Shown here: positions 1 to 4,977 of the stretch, piece after piece
Layout of the letters: every line of letters starts with the position of its first letter
Position numbering within the stretch: position 1 is the first letter of the stretch
Source: DAOUAJ01 sp034433615
GTDB taxonomy: Bacteria > Chloroflexota > Anaerolineae > DUEN01
Direction of reading: 5' to 3'
Assembly (NCBI GenBank): GCA_034433615.1
Contig: DAOUAJ010000424.1
Location: 1 to 6,510, forward strand
Length of the DNA: 6,510 bases
Made by a program: the position numbers and the translations under genes
Notes under the pieces: generated by a model
What the model saw: the letters and a program-made list of their open reading frames with translations, nothing else
Database searches by the model: none
Told to the model about the DNA's origin: nothing

Positions 1-356
1 GCAGATGTGATCAAGGATGTGATCAAACGAGAAGGGCAAGGAAGTGCGCGTGGAAGCTCTGAGAGACGATGTCTTCTATACGGTAGCGAAGGTGCGCAAC
101 GGCGACGCCGTGTGGGAGGTGGACGCCCGGCCGAGCAACGCCATCGCGCTCGCCCTGCGCACCGGCAGCCCCATCTACGTGGCCGAAGAGGTCATGGAGA
201 AGGGGGGGGATAGCCGTACCGGAGCAATTCAGGGAGATGCCTTTGCCACGCAGAGGGCTTGACACGCTCGTGAGAGAGTGGGAACAGGAGCGCAGGCAGC
301 TCCGTCTCGCCCACGTCCTATTGCAGAGGAGGCAAAAAAGGCGCGCCAGGAATTGA
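1..356 (+). pseudogene. DUF151 (bifunctional nuclease-like) gene, frameshifted and 5'-partial
   Basis: The middle reads as the conserved core of the DUF151/BFN family: DDVFY, then VDARPSNAIALALRTGSPIYVAEEV, roughly bases 59-193. Family members are usually about 130-170 residues; some bacterial and plant homologues have been reported as nucleases acting on DNA and RNA, others are uncharacterised. The core frame is closed upstream by TGA at 20-22, while the frame that is open from base 1 (ADVIKDVIK) looks like the helix normally preceding the core, so a frame break is likely near 25-40. A second break is at the G8 run, 202-209: the core frame runs on with an unfamiliar tail to TGA 260-262, but dropping one G continues as GIAVPEQFREMP and a charged helix (LDTLVREWEQER) to TGA 354-356, a far more family-like C-terminus. 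If the core frame is used as it stands, a GTG at 44 would give 72 residues. The breaks may be genuine decay or assembly errors in the homopolymer. Confidence 0.7.
4..27 (+). repeat. 12-bp tandem duplication, two copies
   Basis: Bases 4-15 and 16-27 are identical except for the final base. Read in the frame open from base 1 they encode DVIK twice. The duplication lies just upstream of the probable frame break in the DUF151 remnant and may mark local replication slippage. Confidence 0.7.
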
Positions 357-657
357 TTACTTTTCTGTTCGGCGGCGAGATGGAGATAAACCGTCCCATT
401 TTGAGCAAGTCCATTTGAACCAGCGTGATTGACAGCCGGTCCAGGGTGGCAATAACTTCGTGGGCCGTGGGCAGCCCACGTTCACGCTCGGTGATGTAGA
501 CCACTTCACCATAGTTGATGATGGACAGGTAGACCTCTGCCCGCTCCTGGGCAGCTTCTGCCAGCACGGCCTTGACGCGCAGCCAGCCCGGCTCGGCTTC
601 GAGATAGGCTAACAGTGCGAAACTGTCGAGCACGTAGCGATTGGGCTCAGCGCTCAC
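229..657 (-). CDS. VapC-type PIN-domain toxin, C-terminal half lost (probably inactive)
   Basis: VapC-type PIN proteins are Mg-dependent ribonucleases held inactive by the partner antitoxin. The N-terminus is typical: YVLDSFALLAYLEAEPG carries the first acidic metal ligand (D11), and SIINYGEVVY carries the second (E51). Homology runs to about residue 84 (LSITLVQMDL, near base 406) and then stops. The expected continuation, an Ala-rich helix with an S-Y-A-D-A-F type motif and the third and fourth acidic residues, is absent. The remaining 58 codons are Pro/Cys/Ser-rich and, from base 356 down, are antisense to the DUF151 remnant, so the apparent length of 142 residues is a chance read-through. 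Neither alternative frame restores a PIN C-terminus. The start is GTG at 655-657, overlapping the antitoxin gene by 11 nt, the usual toxin-antitoxin translational coupling. The family call is firm; loss of activity is inferred from the missing half of the active site. Confidence 0.75.
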   Translation of the reverse strand: MSAEPNRYVLDSFALLAYLEAEPGWLRVKAVLAEAAQERAEVYLSIINYGEVVYITERERGLPTAHEVIATLDRLSITLVQMDLLKMGRFISISPPNRKVINSWRAFFASSAIGRGRDGAACAPVPTLSRACQALCVAKASP

Positions 658-883
658 GCGCCCGCTCCTGGGCTTTTTCCTCCAGCAGCGCCCTTACAAG
701 CGACGGCCCTCCCTTGAGCATTCCGGCCGATTCCTCCACCGGGTCTGCCGGAGCCGGTATGATGGAGAGCACTCCGCCATAATCCACCAAGGCCACGCGC
801 GTGCCTGCCCGCAAGCCATATTTCTTGCGTAGTTCCACCGGTATCACGATCCAGCCTTTGGATGAAACGGTTGCCACGGCCAT
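647..883 (-). CDS. SpoVT/AbrB-family antitoxin (VapB-type)
   Basis: This 78-residue protein begins with a swapped-hairpin DNA-binding domain of the AbrB/SpoVT type: VSSKGWIVIPVELRKKYGLRAGT at residues 6-28, followed by a second strand pair ending near residue 43. The C-terminal part (about 46-78) is charged and helical, ending in a Glu/Arg-rich tail, as expected of the segment that wraps around and neutralises a PIN toxin. The ATG at 881-883 is preceded by GGAGA at 891-895 with 7 nt spacing. It is the first gene of a two-gene unit, its 3' end overlapping the PIN toxin gene by 11 nt. In this family the antitoxin, alone or with toxin, represses its own promoter; the inverted repeat at 900-927 fits that. 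With the toxin truncated, this may now be an orphan antitoxin or DNA-binding regulator. Confidence 0.88.
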   Translation of the reverse strand: MAVATVSSKGWIVIPVELRKKYGLRAGTRVALVDYGGVLSIIPAPADPVEESAGMLKGGPSLVRALLEEKAQERARER

Positions 884-899
884 ACCTAACTCTCCATGT

Positions 900-927
900 G
901 TTATACTTCTACGGCTTTGAGTATAAC
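900..927. promoter_or_regulatory. 8+8 bp inverted repeat, probable antitoxin operator
   Basis: GTTATACT at 900-907 and its exact reverse complement AGTATAAC at 920-927 flank a 12-bp spacer. The arms are 20 bp apart centre to centre, about two helical turns, suiting a dimer of dimers bound to one face of the DNA. One arm covers the -10 box of the antitoxin promoter and the other lies just downstream of the predicted start site, the arrangement expected for autorepression. Confidence 0.65.
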
Positions 928-948
928 CAAGGTGGGTGGGGGCGTCAA
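913..948 (-). promoter_or_regulatory. Promoter of the vapBC-type pair
   Basis: On the - strand a -35 hexamer TTGACG (943-948) is separated by exactly 17 bp from a -10 hexamer TATACT (920-925). Both are close to the sigma70 consensus. Transcription would start near base 913, giving a leader of about 30 nt with the antitoxin SD site in it. The spacer contains a G-rich (+ strand) run. Confidence 0.75.
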
Positions 949-963
949 GATCAGATGGACAAC

Positions 964-2487
964 TTAGCTCTGTCGTCGTGGCCGATACTGGATCGCTTCA
1001 GCGATGTGTGGGGTCTGAATGCGCTCCTCGCCCGCCAGATCCGCAATGGTGCGGGCCAGCTTGAGGATACGATGATACGCCCGCGCGCTCATCTGCAACT
1101 GACGCATGGCTGCCCCCAGCAGGCTGCGGCTGGCCTCGTCCACCTGACAGAACTCCCGAATCTCAGCCGGCCGCATGTCCGCATTGCATCGTAGCGTCGT
1201 GCCCTGGAATCGCCGCCGCTGCCGCTCACGGGCCGCCTCCACGCGGGCACGAATCGCCGCCGAGGGCTCCCCGCGCCGCTCATCCGAGAGCTTCTCGAAC
1301 TCCACCCGCGGCACTTCCACGTGAATGTCAATGCGATCCAGCAACGGCCCGGAGATGCGCTTCTGGTAGCGGCTGACGAGGGTAGCCGAGCAGGTGCACT
1401 CCCGCATGGGATCTCCATAATAACCGCAAGGGCATGGATTCATGGCAGCAATCAGCACAAAGTCAGCCGGGAAGCTGAGGGTGCCGGTGGAGCGGGCAAT
1501 GGACACTACTCGATCCTCCAGCGGCTGGCGCAACACTTCCAGCACCCGCTGGCCGAACTCCGGCAGCTCATCCAGGAAGAGGACGCCCCGATGGGCCAGC
1601 GAGATCTCCCCGGGGCGAGGCCAGTGCCCCCCACCGACCAGCCCGGCGTGGCTGATGGTGTGGTGGGGGGCGCGAAAGGGCCGATGGCGGATCAGCGGCT
1701 GGTCTGGCGGCAGCATCCCCGCCACGCTGTAGATCTTGGTCACCTCCAGCGCCTCGTCCACGGTCATACGCGGCAGGATGGACGGCATGGACCGCGCCAG
1801 CAGCGTCTTCCCCGCACCGGGTGGCCCACTCATCAGCACGTTGTGGCCCCCCGCCGCCGCCACCTCCAACGCTCGCTTGACGTGCTCCTGACCTTTGATG
1901 TCCGCAAGGTCTGCGGCGTAGGGCGGCAAATCGTCGCCCCCTAGCTCCGTCCGCCCCTCGTAGGGCGCGATGCGTCGCAGCCCCTGCAGGTGCGCGGCCA
2001 GCGCCGGCAGCCCGTCCACCGGGATGACCTCCACCTCCTCTACCAGCGCCGCCTCCGGCGCATCCACCGCTGGCACGAACATCCGCTGCAGCCCTCGCTC
2101 TCGCGCCAGCGCCGCCATGGGCAGGACGCCGTTGATGTGGCGCACGCTGCCGTCTAGCGACAATTCGCCCACCACCAGCGCACCGTCCACCGCGTCCGGC
2201 CACGCCTGCTCCGTAGCGATCAACACACCCACAGCGATCGGCAGGTCATAGGCGGGGCCTTCCTTGCGCAGATCGGCCGGCGCCAGGTTGACGGTGATGC
2301 GCATGTTCGGCCAGTGAAAGCCGCTGTTGCGGATGGCGGAGCGGACGCGTTCGCTCGACTCTTTGACCGCGGCGTCCGGCAGGCCGACGATGGTCAGCCC
2401 GGGCAGCCCGGACGAGATGTCCACTTCCACCCGCACCAGCGCGCCCTCCAGTCCGACGACGGCACAACTGGTCACACAAGCCAGCAT
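964..2487 (-). CDS. comM: ComM/YifB family AAA+ ATPase (Mg-chelatase-like)
   Basis: A complete 507-residue protein, the normal family length. Order of parts: N-terminal ChlI-like domain with a Lon-protease-like fold (about 20-145, including SSGLPGLTIVGLPDAAVKES); AAA+ core with Walker A GPPGAGKT (221-228), Walker B VLFLDE (302-307), sensor-1-like AAMN (347-350) and the DRID arginine motif (384-387); C-terminal helical Mg-chelatase domain ending near residue 500. A four-cysteine patch (C352, C354, C364, C366) follows the AAMN motif, as in many homologues, and may bind metal. In Vibrio and Haemophilus ComM is a hexameric helicase promoting branch migration during natural transformation; its role in non-competent bacteria is unclear. 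Despite the label it is not a magnesium chelatase subunit. The ATG at 2485-2487 follows SD GGAGGG (2497-2502) with 9 nt spacing. It stands alone, between the terminator of the upstream operon and the antitoxin promoter; I see no hairpin terminator after its stop. Confidence 0.95.
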   Translation of the reverse strand: MLACVTSCAVVGLEGALVRVEVDISSGLPGLTIVGLPDAAVKESSERVRSAIRNSGFHWPNMRITVNLAPADLRKEGPAYDLPIAVGVLIATEQAWPDAVDGALVVGELSLDGSVRHINGVLPMAALARERGLQRMFVPAVDAPEAALVEEVEVIPVDGLPALAAHLQGLRRIAPYEGRTELGGDDLPPYAADLADIKGQEHVKRALEVAAAGGHNVLMSGPPGAGKTLLARSMPSILPRMTVDEALEVTKIYSVAGMLPPDQPLIRHRPFRAPHHTISHAGLVGGGHWPRPGEISLAHRGVLFLDELPEFGQRVLEVLRQPLEDRVVSIARSTGTLSFPADFVLIAAMNPCPCGYYGDPMRECTCSATLVSRYQKRISGPLLDRIDIHVEVPRVEFEKLSDERRGEPSAAIRARVEAARERQRRRFQGTTLRCNADMRPAEIREFCQVDEASRSLLGAAMRQLQMSARAYHRILKLARTIADLAGEERIQTPHIAEAIQYRPRRQS

Positions 2488-2581
2488 GTAGCGTTTCCCT
2501 CCGTGATGGTATCCGCTTTGTTATAGACGCGCGGGCTCACCGACGACACACAAGGGTGAGGATTCGTCCTGCGCCCCGGAG

Positions 2582-2597
2582 CGCTGTCATTATAACA
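2582..2597 (-). promoter_or_regulatory. Candidate extended -10 promoter for comM
   Basis: On the - strand the sequence TGT followed by a perfect TATAAT (2589-2594; TG at 2596-2597) forms an extended -10 element. No good -35 hexamer lies 16-18 bp upstream, where the terminator stem sits, but extended -10 promoters tolerate that. Transcription would begin near 2582 and give a leader of about 95 nt. A weaker alternative -10 (TATAAC) is at 2520-2525, closer to the gene. Confidence 0.45.
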
Positions 2598-2598
2598 T

Positions 2599-2638
2599 AA
2601 AAAACAATGGCCGTCCCTTGATCGCACAAGGGACGGCC
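2599..2638 (-). terminator. Rho-independent terminator of the PspC operon
   Basis: A perfect 12-bp inverted repeat (2609-2620 and 2627-2638) with a 6-nt loop forms a GC-rich stem. Read on the - strand it is followed by ATTG and then six T residues (2599-2604). It lies about 25 nt beyond the stop codon of the small YtxH-like gene and so ends the three-gene operon before comM. On the + strand there is no T-tract after the stem, so it is directional. Confidence 0.9.
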
Positions 2639-2663
2639 GCTTCAATGGAGTGTTAGCTGTAAC

Positions 2664-2888
2664 TCAAGCCGCTTCCGAGGCACCTCTGCGTGCCCGCTCG
2701 AATTCCGCCTCCAGCTCTGCCTCACGCTGAGCCGCAGCGCGCCGACCGGCCTCGATTGCCTCGTTGATGCGCGTTTTGATCCGGCCCTGCGCCTCGGAGC
2801 CAGAGGCCGGTGCCAACAACAGCCCAGCGACGGCCCCGGCCACAGCGCCCAGGGCCAATCCAGTGATGAATTTAAACAGTCTTGCCAT
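2664..2888 (-). CDS. Small YtxH-like membrane-anchored protein
   Basis: A 74-residue protein with an N-terminal hydrophobic Gly/Ala-rich segment (about residues 5-27, FKFITGLALGAVAGAVAGLL) leading into LLAPASGSEAQGRIKTRI. This layout, one helix, then a short L-x-A-P-x-S-G linker and an amphipathic charged helix, is characteristic of the YtxH family. The rest (35-74) is an Ala/Glu/Arg-rich helix with coiled-coil character. YtxH proteins are general-stress or envelope-associated in Firmicutes, with unknown biochemical role. The ATG at 2886-2888 has an excellent SD (GGGAGGAG, ending 6-7 nt before the start). It is the last gene of the - strand operon, 53 nt after the preceding stop and directly before the terminator. 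The family assignment rests on pattern recognition of a short, low-complexity protein. Confidence 0.75.
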   Translation of the reverse strand: MARLFKFITGLALGAVAGAVAGLLLAPASGSEAQGRIKTRINEAIEAGRRAAAQREAELEAEFERARRGASEAA

Positions 2889-2941
2889 AGATCTCCTCCC
2901 AGGGCAACCACGGAGGGATCGCCCTTACGGATCCTTAGGGA

Positions 2942-3475
2942 TCAGGATGGGTTGCGCCGGTTCTCCAGCACATATTGCAGCACCAGCCCCATCCCTCCCA
3001 GGATCAGGAACAACGGCCACAGCCGGGCAAGTTGAAGCGCCGTCTCACCCGAGATAAACTCTGACGTGTAGGCGAATCCAACCAGGGCCACCACCCAGCC
3101 GATTAAGCTCCACAGCAGTGCGTCCCAGCGGTGAAGATACAACAACCATTGCACGCCTGCGCTGGTCCCCATGATGGCCGGGAAGACGGGCCAGACGATC
3201 CCCCAGTCCCACGTCGCCGGGCCATACCAACCATTCTCGCGCAGCAGGAAGAAGAACCCCACCAGCAACAGGGCTGTGCCCCAGAAGACGTTGTCGGGCT
3301 TACGCTCCGTCTCATTCAGAATATAGTGTCCCCACACCCCCAGCCCTACCAGAATGACGAACAGCGGCCAGACCGCATGGGATCCGGGGATGCCTAACTC
3401 TCGCAACAAGAGCCACAAGCCCAACAGGACAAGGAATAGGCCAGGTAGGACCGGTCGCTGCCGAGCAAATGACAT
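2942..3475 (-). CDS. Multi-pass membrane protein with LiaI/LiaF-type (DUF5668-like) repeats
   Basis: This 177-residue protein is almost entirely hydrophobic, with about six membrane helices and no enzymatic motif. It consists of three related two-helix units, about residues 12-47, 65-107 and 122-165. In each, a helix with LL-x-G is followed by a short polar stretch and a helix starting WP and ending in a Gly-rich turn (AVWPLFVILVGLGV, IVWPVFPAIMGTSAG, RLWPLFLILGGMGLV). This pattern matches the LiaI/LiaF-like transmembrane region found next to PspC domains. Such proteins are linked to sensing cell-envelope stress, for example LiaF as an inhibitor of the LiaRS system; no kinase or regulator is visible here. 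The ATG at 3473-3475 lies 13 nt after the stop of the PspC gene, with GAAGGGA as a moderate SD site, so the two are co-transcribed and probably coupled. The precise function is unknown. Confidence 0.82.
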   Translation of the reverse strand: MSFARQRPVLPGLFLVLLGLWLLLRELGIPGSHAVWPLFVILVGLGVWGHYILNETERKPDNVFWGTALLLVGFFFLLRENGWYGPATWDWGIVWPVFPAIMGTSAGVQWLLYLHRWDALLWSLIGWVVALVGFAYTSEFISGETALQLARLWPLFLILGGMGLVLQYVLENRRNPS

Positions 3476-3488
3476 AGTGCTTTCCCTT

Positions 3489-4190
3489 CTACGGACGCGT
3501 GATAGAGCTATCGGGCTCCGGCATCATCAGCATCAAGGCCAGATAAGCCAGCACGCCCAATCCGAAGCTGGCCAACGTGCCGAACACCCACAAGACCCGA
3601 ATGAGCGTTGGGTCAATCCCCAGATACTCGGCCAGGCCGCCGCAGACGCCGGCCACCATGCGATCGCGCGAGCGATATAGTGGCCGCCTACTGCCCAGGC
3701 TGCCTCGTCGCCACGCCTGCCCGGACAGGCCAATCACCATCACGATCCCCAGGCCGATCAACACCAGCGGCCAGAACAGCTTCCAGAACAGCCGCCACAG
3801 GTTGTACACGAAGCCAGGGATCAACCCCAGTTGACCCAACAGGAGTATACCACCCACGAAAATTAACGCAAGCCCGGCCAGCAACCCGACGTTGGTGCTG
3901 TGGAGGCCGCGCTGCCAGCCAGCACCCCATCCCGGCGGCACCTGTTTGGTGCGAGCGTGCTCGGAAGTCTCTTCTGGGATCACCAGAGCCAACACGATGT
4001 AAGCCAGGATGCCGCTGCCACCCATAAAGGCTGCGATCAGCCACAATAGCCGGATCAAGGTGGGGTCAATGCCCAGGTACTCGCCCAGACCGCCGCAGAC
4101 GCCGGCCACGACACAGTTCGTGCGTGAGCGGTAGAGACGCCTGGGCTCTGGCTCACTGTCGAAGATGCCTACTCTTTCATCCACATTCAT
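3489..4190 (-). CDS. Dual PspC-domain membrane protein with central LiaI-like segment
   Basis: The 233-residue product has two PspC domains flanking a membrane module. Domain 1 (about residues 18-74) and domain 2 (about 169-225) share the core VAGVCGGLxEYLGIDPTLIR followed by a membrane helix. The middle (100-155) holds two helices of the LiaI/DUF5668 type, GLALIFVGGILLLGQLG and WPLVLIGLGIVMVI. The offset between the two PspC copies is exactly 151 codons. PspC in Enterobacteria is an inner-membrane partner of PspB that relieves PspA inhibition of the stress activator PspF; stand-alone PspC-domain proteins elsewhere are thought to help membrane stress sensing or act as toxin-like regulators. 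No PspA or PspF is in the window. The ATG at 4188-4190 follows SD GGGAGGG with 7 nt spacing. It is the first gene of the operon ending at the 2599-2638 terminator. The domain calls are firm; the role is inferred. Confidence 0.9.
   Translation of the reverse strand: MNVDERVGIFDSEPEPRRLYRSRTNCVVAGVCGGLGEYLGIDPTLIRLLWLIAAFMGGSGILAYIVLALVIPEETSEHARTKQVPPGWGAGWQRGLHSTNVGLLAGLALIFVGGILLLGQLGLIPGFVYNLWRLFWKLFWPLVLIGLGIVMVIGLSGQAWRRGSLGSRRPLYRSRDRMVAGVCGGLAEYLGIDPTLIRVLWVFGTLASFGLGVLAYLALMLMMPEPDSSITRP
3598..3680 (-). repeat. Direct repeat copy B (second PspC domain)
   Basis: This segment aligns without gaps to 4051-4133 at an offset of 453 bp (151 codons). It includes a 20-nt stretch identical in both copies (3637-3656 and 4090-4109). 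The repeat encodes the RSR-x-VAGVCGGL-x-EYLGIDPTLIR core. Confidence 0.75.
4051..4133 (-). repeat. Direct repeat copy A (first PspC domain)
   Basis: Partner of the repeat at 3598-3680, same orientation, in frame. Differences between the copies are mostly at third codon positions, which points to an old duplication kept by selection on the protein. Confidence 0.75.
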
Positions 4191-4326
4191 AACTTACCCT
4201 CCCGGCGGCCTGTGAGCCGCCTATATTGGCTTTCATCTCATATTTACGCACAGGCACGCCGCGAAGTTGCGTCAAGGGCTACGCGTGTTATGATAACATG
4301 GCTCGAAACGTTATGGGAGGGTTCTC
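4191..4326. promoter_or_regulatory. Divergent intergenic region between the PspC operon and the orphan gene
   Basis: This 136-bp region must drive transcription both ways. For the + strand gene there is a convincing promoter (listed separately). For the - strand operon only weak candidates are visible: TTGACG at 4270-4275, with TAAATA at 4241-4246 lying 23 bp away, too far for a standard pair. A 6-bp stem with 6-nt loop (4204-4209 with 4216-4221) sits just upstream of the PspC SD site and could affect its translation. Confidence 0.4.
4267..4294 (+). promoter_or_regulatory. Promoter of the orphan 216-residue gene
   Basis: An extended -10 element, TG at 4286-4287 and TATGAT at 4289-4294, is preceded at 16 bp by TTGCGT (4267-4272), a partial -35 match. 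Transcription would start near 4301, leaving a leader of about 26 nt that carries the GGGAGG ribosome-binding site. The -10 lies inside a small palindrome, GTTAT-G-ATAAC (4287-4297), that could be a regulator site. Confidence 0.5.
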
Positions 4327-4977
4327 TTGTTCATCACCGAGGTTCACGAGGCTGCTCGTCGTGCACTGTTGCGGGCCAAAATCCACCTGGACCCAGGCGG
4401 GCGTGCCCGCCTGCCCACGTTTCCGGGCAAGAGTCGGCTGGGGAGCAGTGCCTGGGCCCCCGCGCTGGCACTGGCCGATCATCTGAGGCCCTTCCCCGTC
4501 GAGATGCTGCAATGGTGGGCCGCCCAACCGACAGGCCACGTCGTCATCGGCGGGCAAGCCAGCACGTACCAGCCAGGCCCCGTTCAGGTCAGACGACGCA
4601 CGCTCATTAACGTCGCGCGCATCGCCCCTTTGGATATACTGGAGAATGAAACCGCCGTGCTGTCCGCTCTGGGCAGCTTGTTCGACCATCTGTTAGGCTG
4701 CAATGGGGGCACTGAGGACTTGTGGCTTTCCGAAGGAGGCGGCCTCACCCCCGAATGGCGGAGGGTGGGGAAACGGGTCTCAGAGCTGTTTCGGCTTGGC
4801 TATGCGTCCGAGGTAGCGGCTGACTCGCCGCGCGCCTACTTCGCCTGGGGCCTGGCCCTCTATTGCGCTAATCGCCGCGCGCTTAACCTGGCCGATCCGT
4901 TGCTGGAGAGGTTGCTGCACACCACTGTGATGAGTTCGGACTTCTGGAGCAGGCACGTATACCGGCCGGGAAGCTAA
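4327..4977 (+). CDS. Hypothetical protein, possible degenerate metallopeptidase relative
   Basis: I do not recognise this 216-residue protein with confidence. It has no signal peptide or membrane helix and is probably cytoplasmic. Start: TTG at 4327-4329 is supported by a strong SD (GGGAGG, 4315-4320, 6 nt before it) and by the promoter just upstream. Visible features: a Trp/Pro-containing N-terminal half (PFPVEMLQWWAAQP, 56-68), a strand-like RRRTLINVARIAPLD (89-103), a conserved-looking SLFDHLLG (117-124), then SEGGGLTPEWRRVGKRV and a C-terminal SPRAYFAWGLALY (167-179). The last element resembles the S-x-E-Y-F-A-E-A-F-A-x-Y segment of zinc peptidases of the anthrax-lethal-factor-like type, and SLFDH sits where their HExxH would be, but the first His, the Glu and the downstream Glu are missing. 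If related, it would be catalytically inactive. That link is weak and from memory of the pattern only. Its stop overlaps the convergent dehydrogenase stop. Confidence 0.6.
   Translation: MFITEVHEAARRALLRAKIHLDPGGRARLPTFPGKSRLGSSAWAPALALADHLRPFPVEMLQWWAAQPTGHVVIGGQASTYQPGPVQVRRRTLINVARIAPLDILENETAVLSALGSLFDHLLGCNGGTEDLWLSEGGGLTPEWRRVGKRVSELFRLGYASEVAADSPRAYFAWGLALYCANRRALNLADPLLERLLHTTVMSSDFWSRHVYRPGS

Noticed and set aside
926..942. G-quadruplex in the G-rich run upstream of the antitoxin gene
   Set aside because: Only short tracts of two to five G with single-base loops are present; at best a weak two-layer structure, and the run is more simply the promoter spacer.
1321..1944. Long open frames on the + strand opposite comM
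   Set aside because: They are antisense to a well-conserved ATPase gene, lack a good ribosome-binding site, and show Gln/Arg/His-rich composition typical of the complementary strand of a high-GC gene.
964..2487. Magnesium chelatase subunit ChlI/BchI
   Set aside because: The N-terminal ChlI-like/Lon-like domain before the AAA+ core and the C-terminal Mg-chelatase helical domain define ComM/YifB, and no other tetrapyrrole genes are nearby.
2542..2584. Riboswitch or attenuator in the comM leader
   Set aside because: There is a near-palindrome at 2571-2584 and a 5-bp pairing (2542-2546 with 2564-2568), but no recognised aptamer pattern, no second terminator and no leader peptide.
2889..2941. 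Promoter or mobile-element scar between the YtxH-like gene and the upstream membrane-protein gene
   Set aside because: Several GGATC repeats occur, but they are short and self-palindromic; no hexamer pair or target-site duplication was found.
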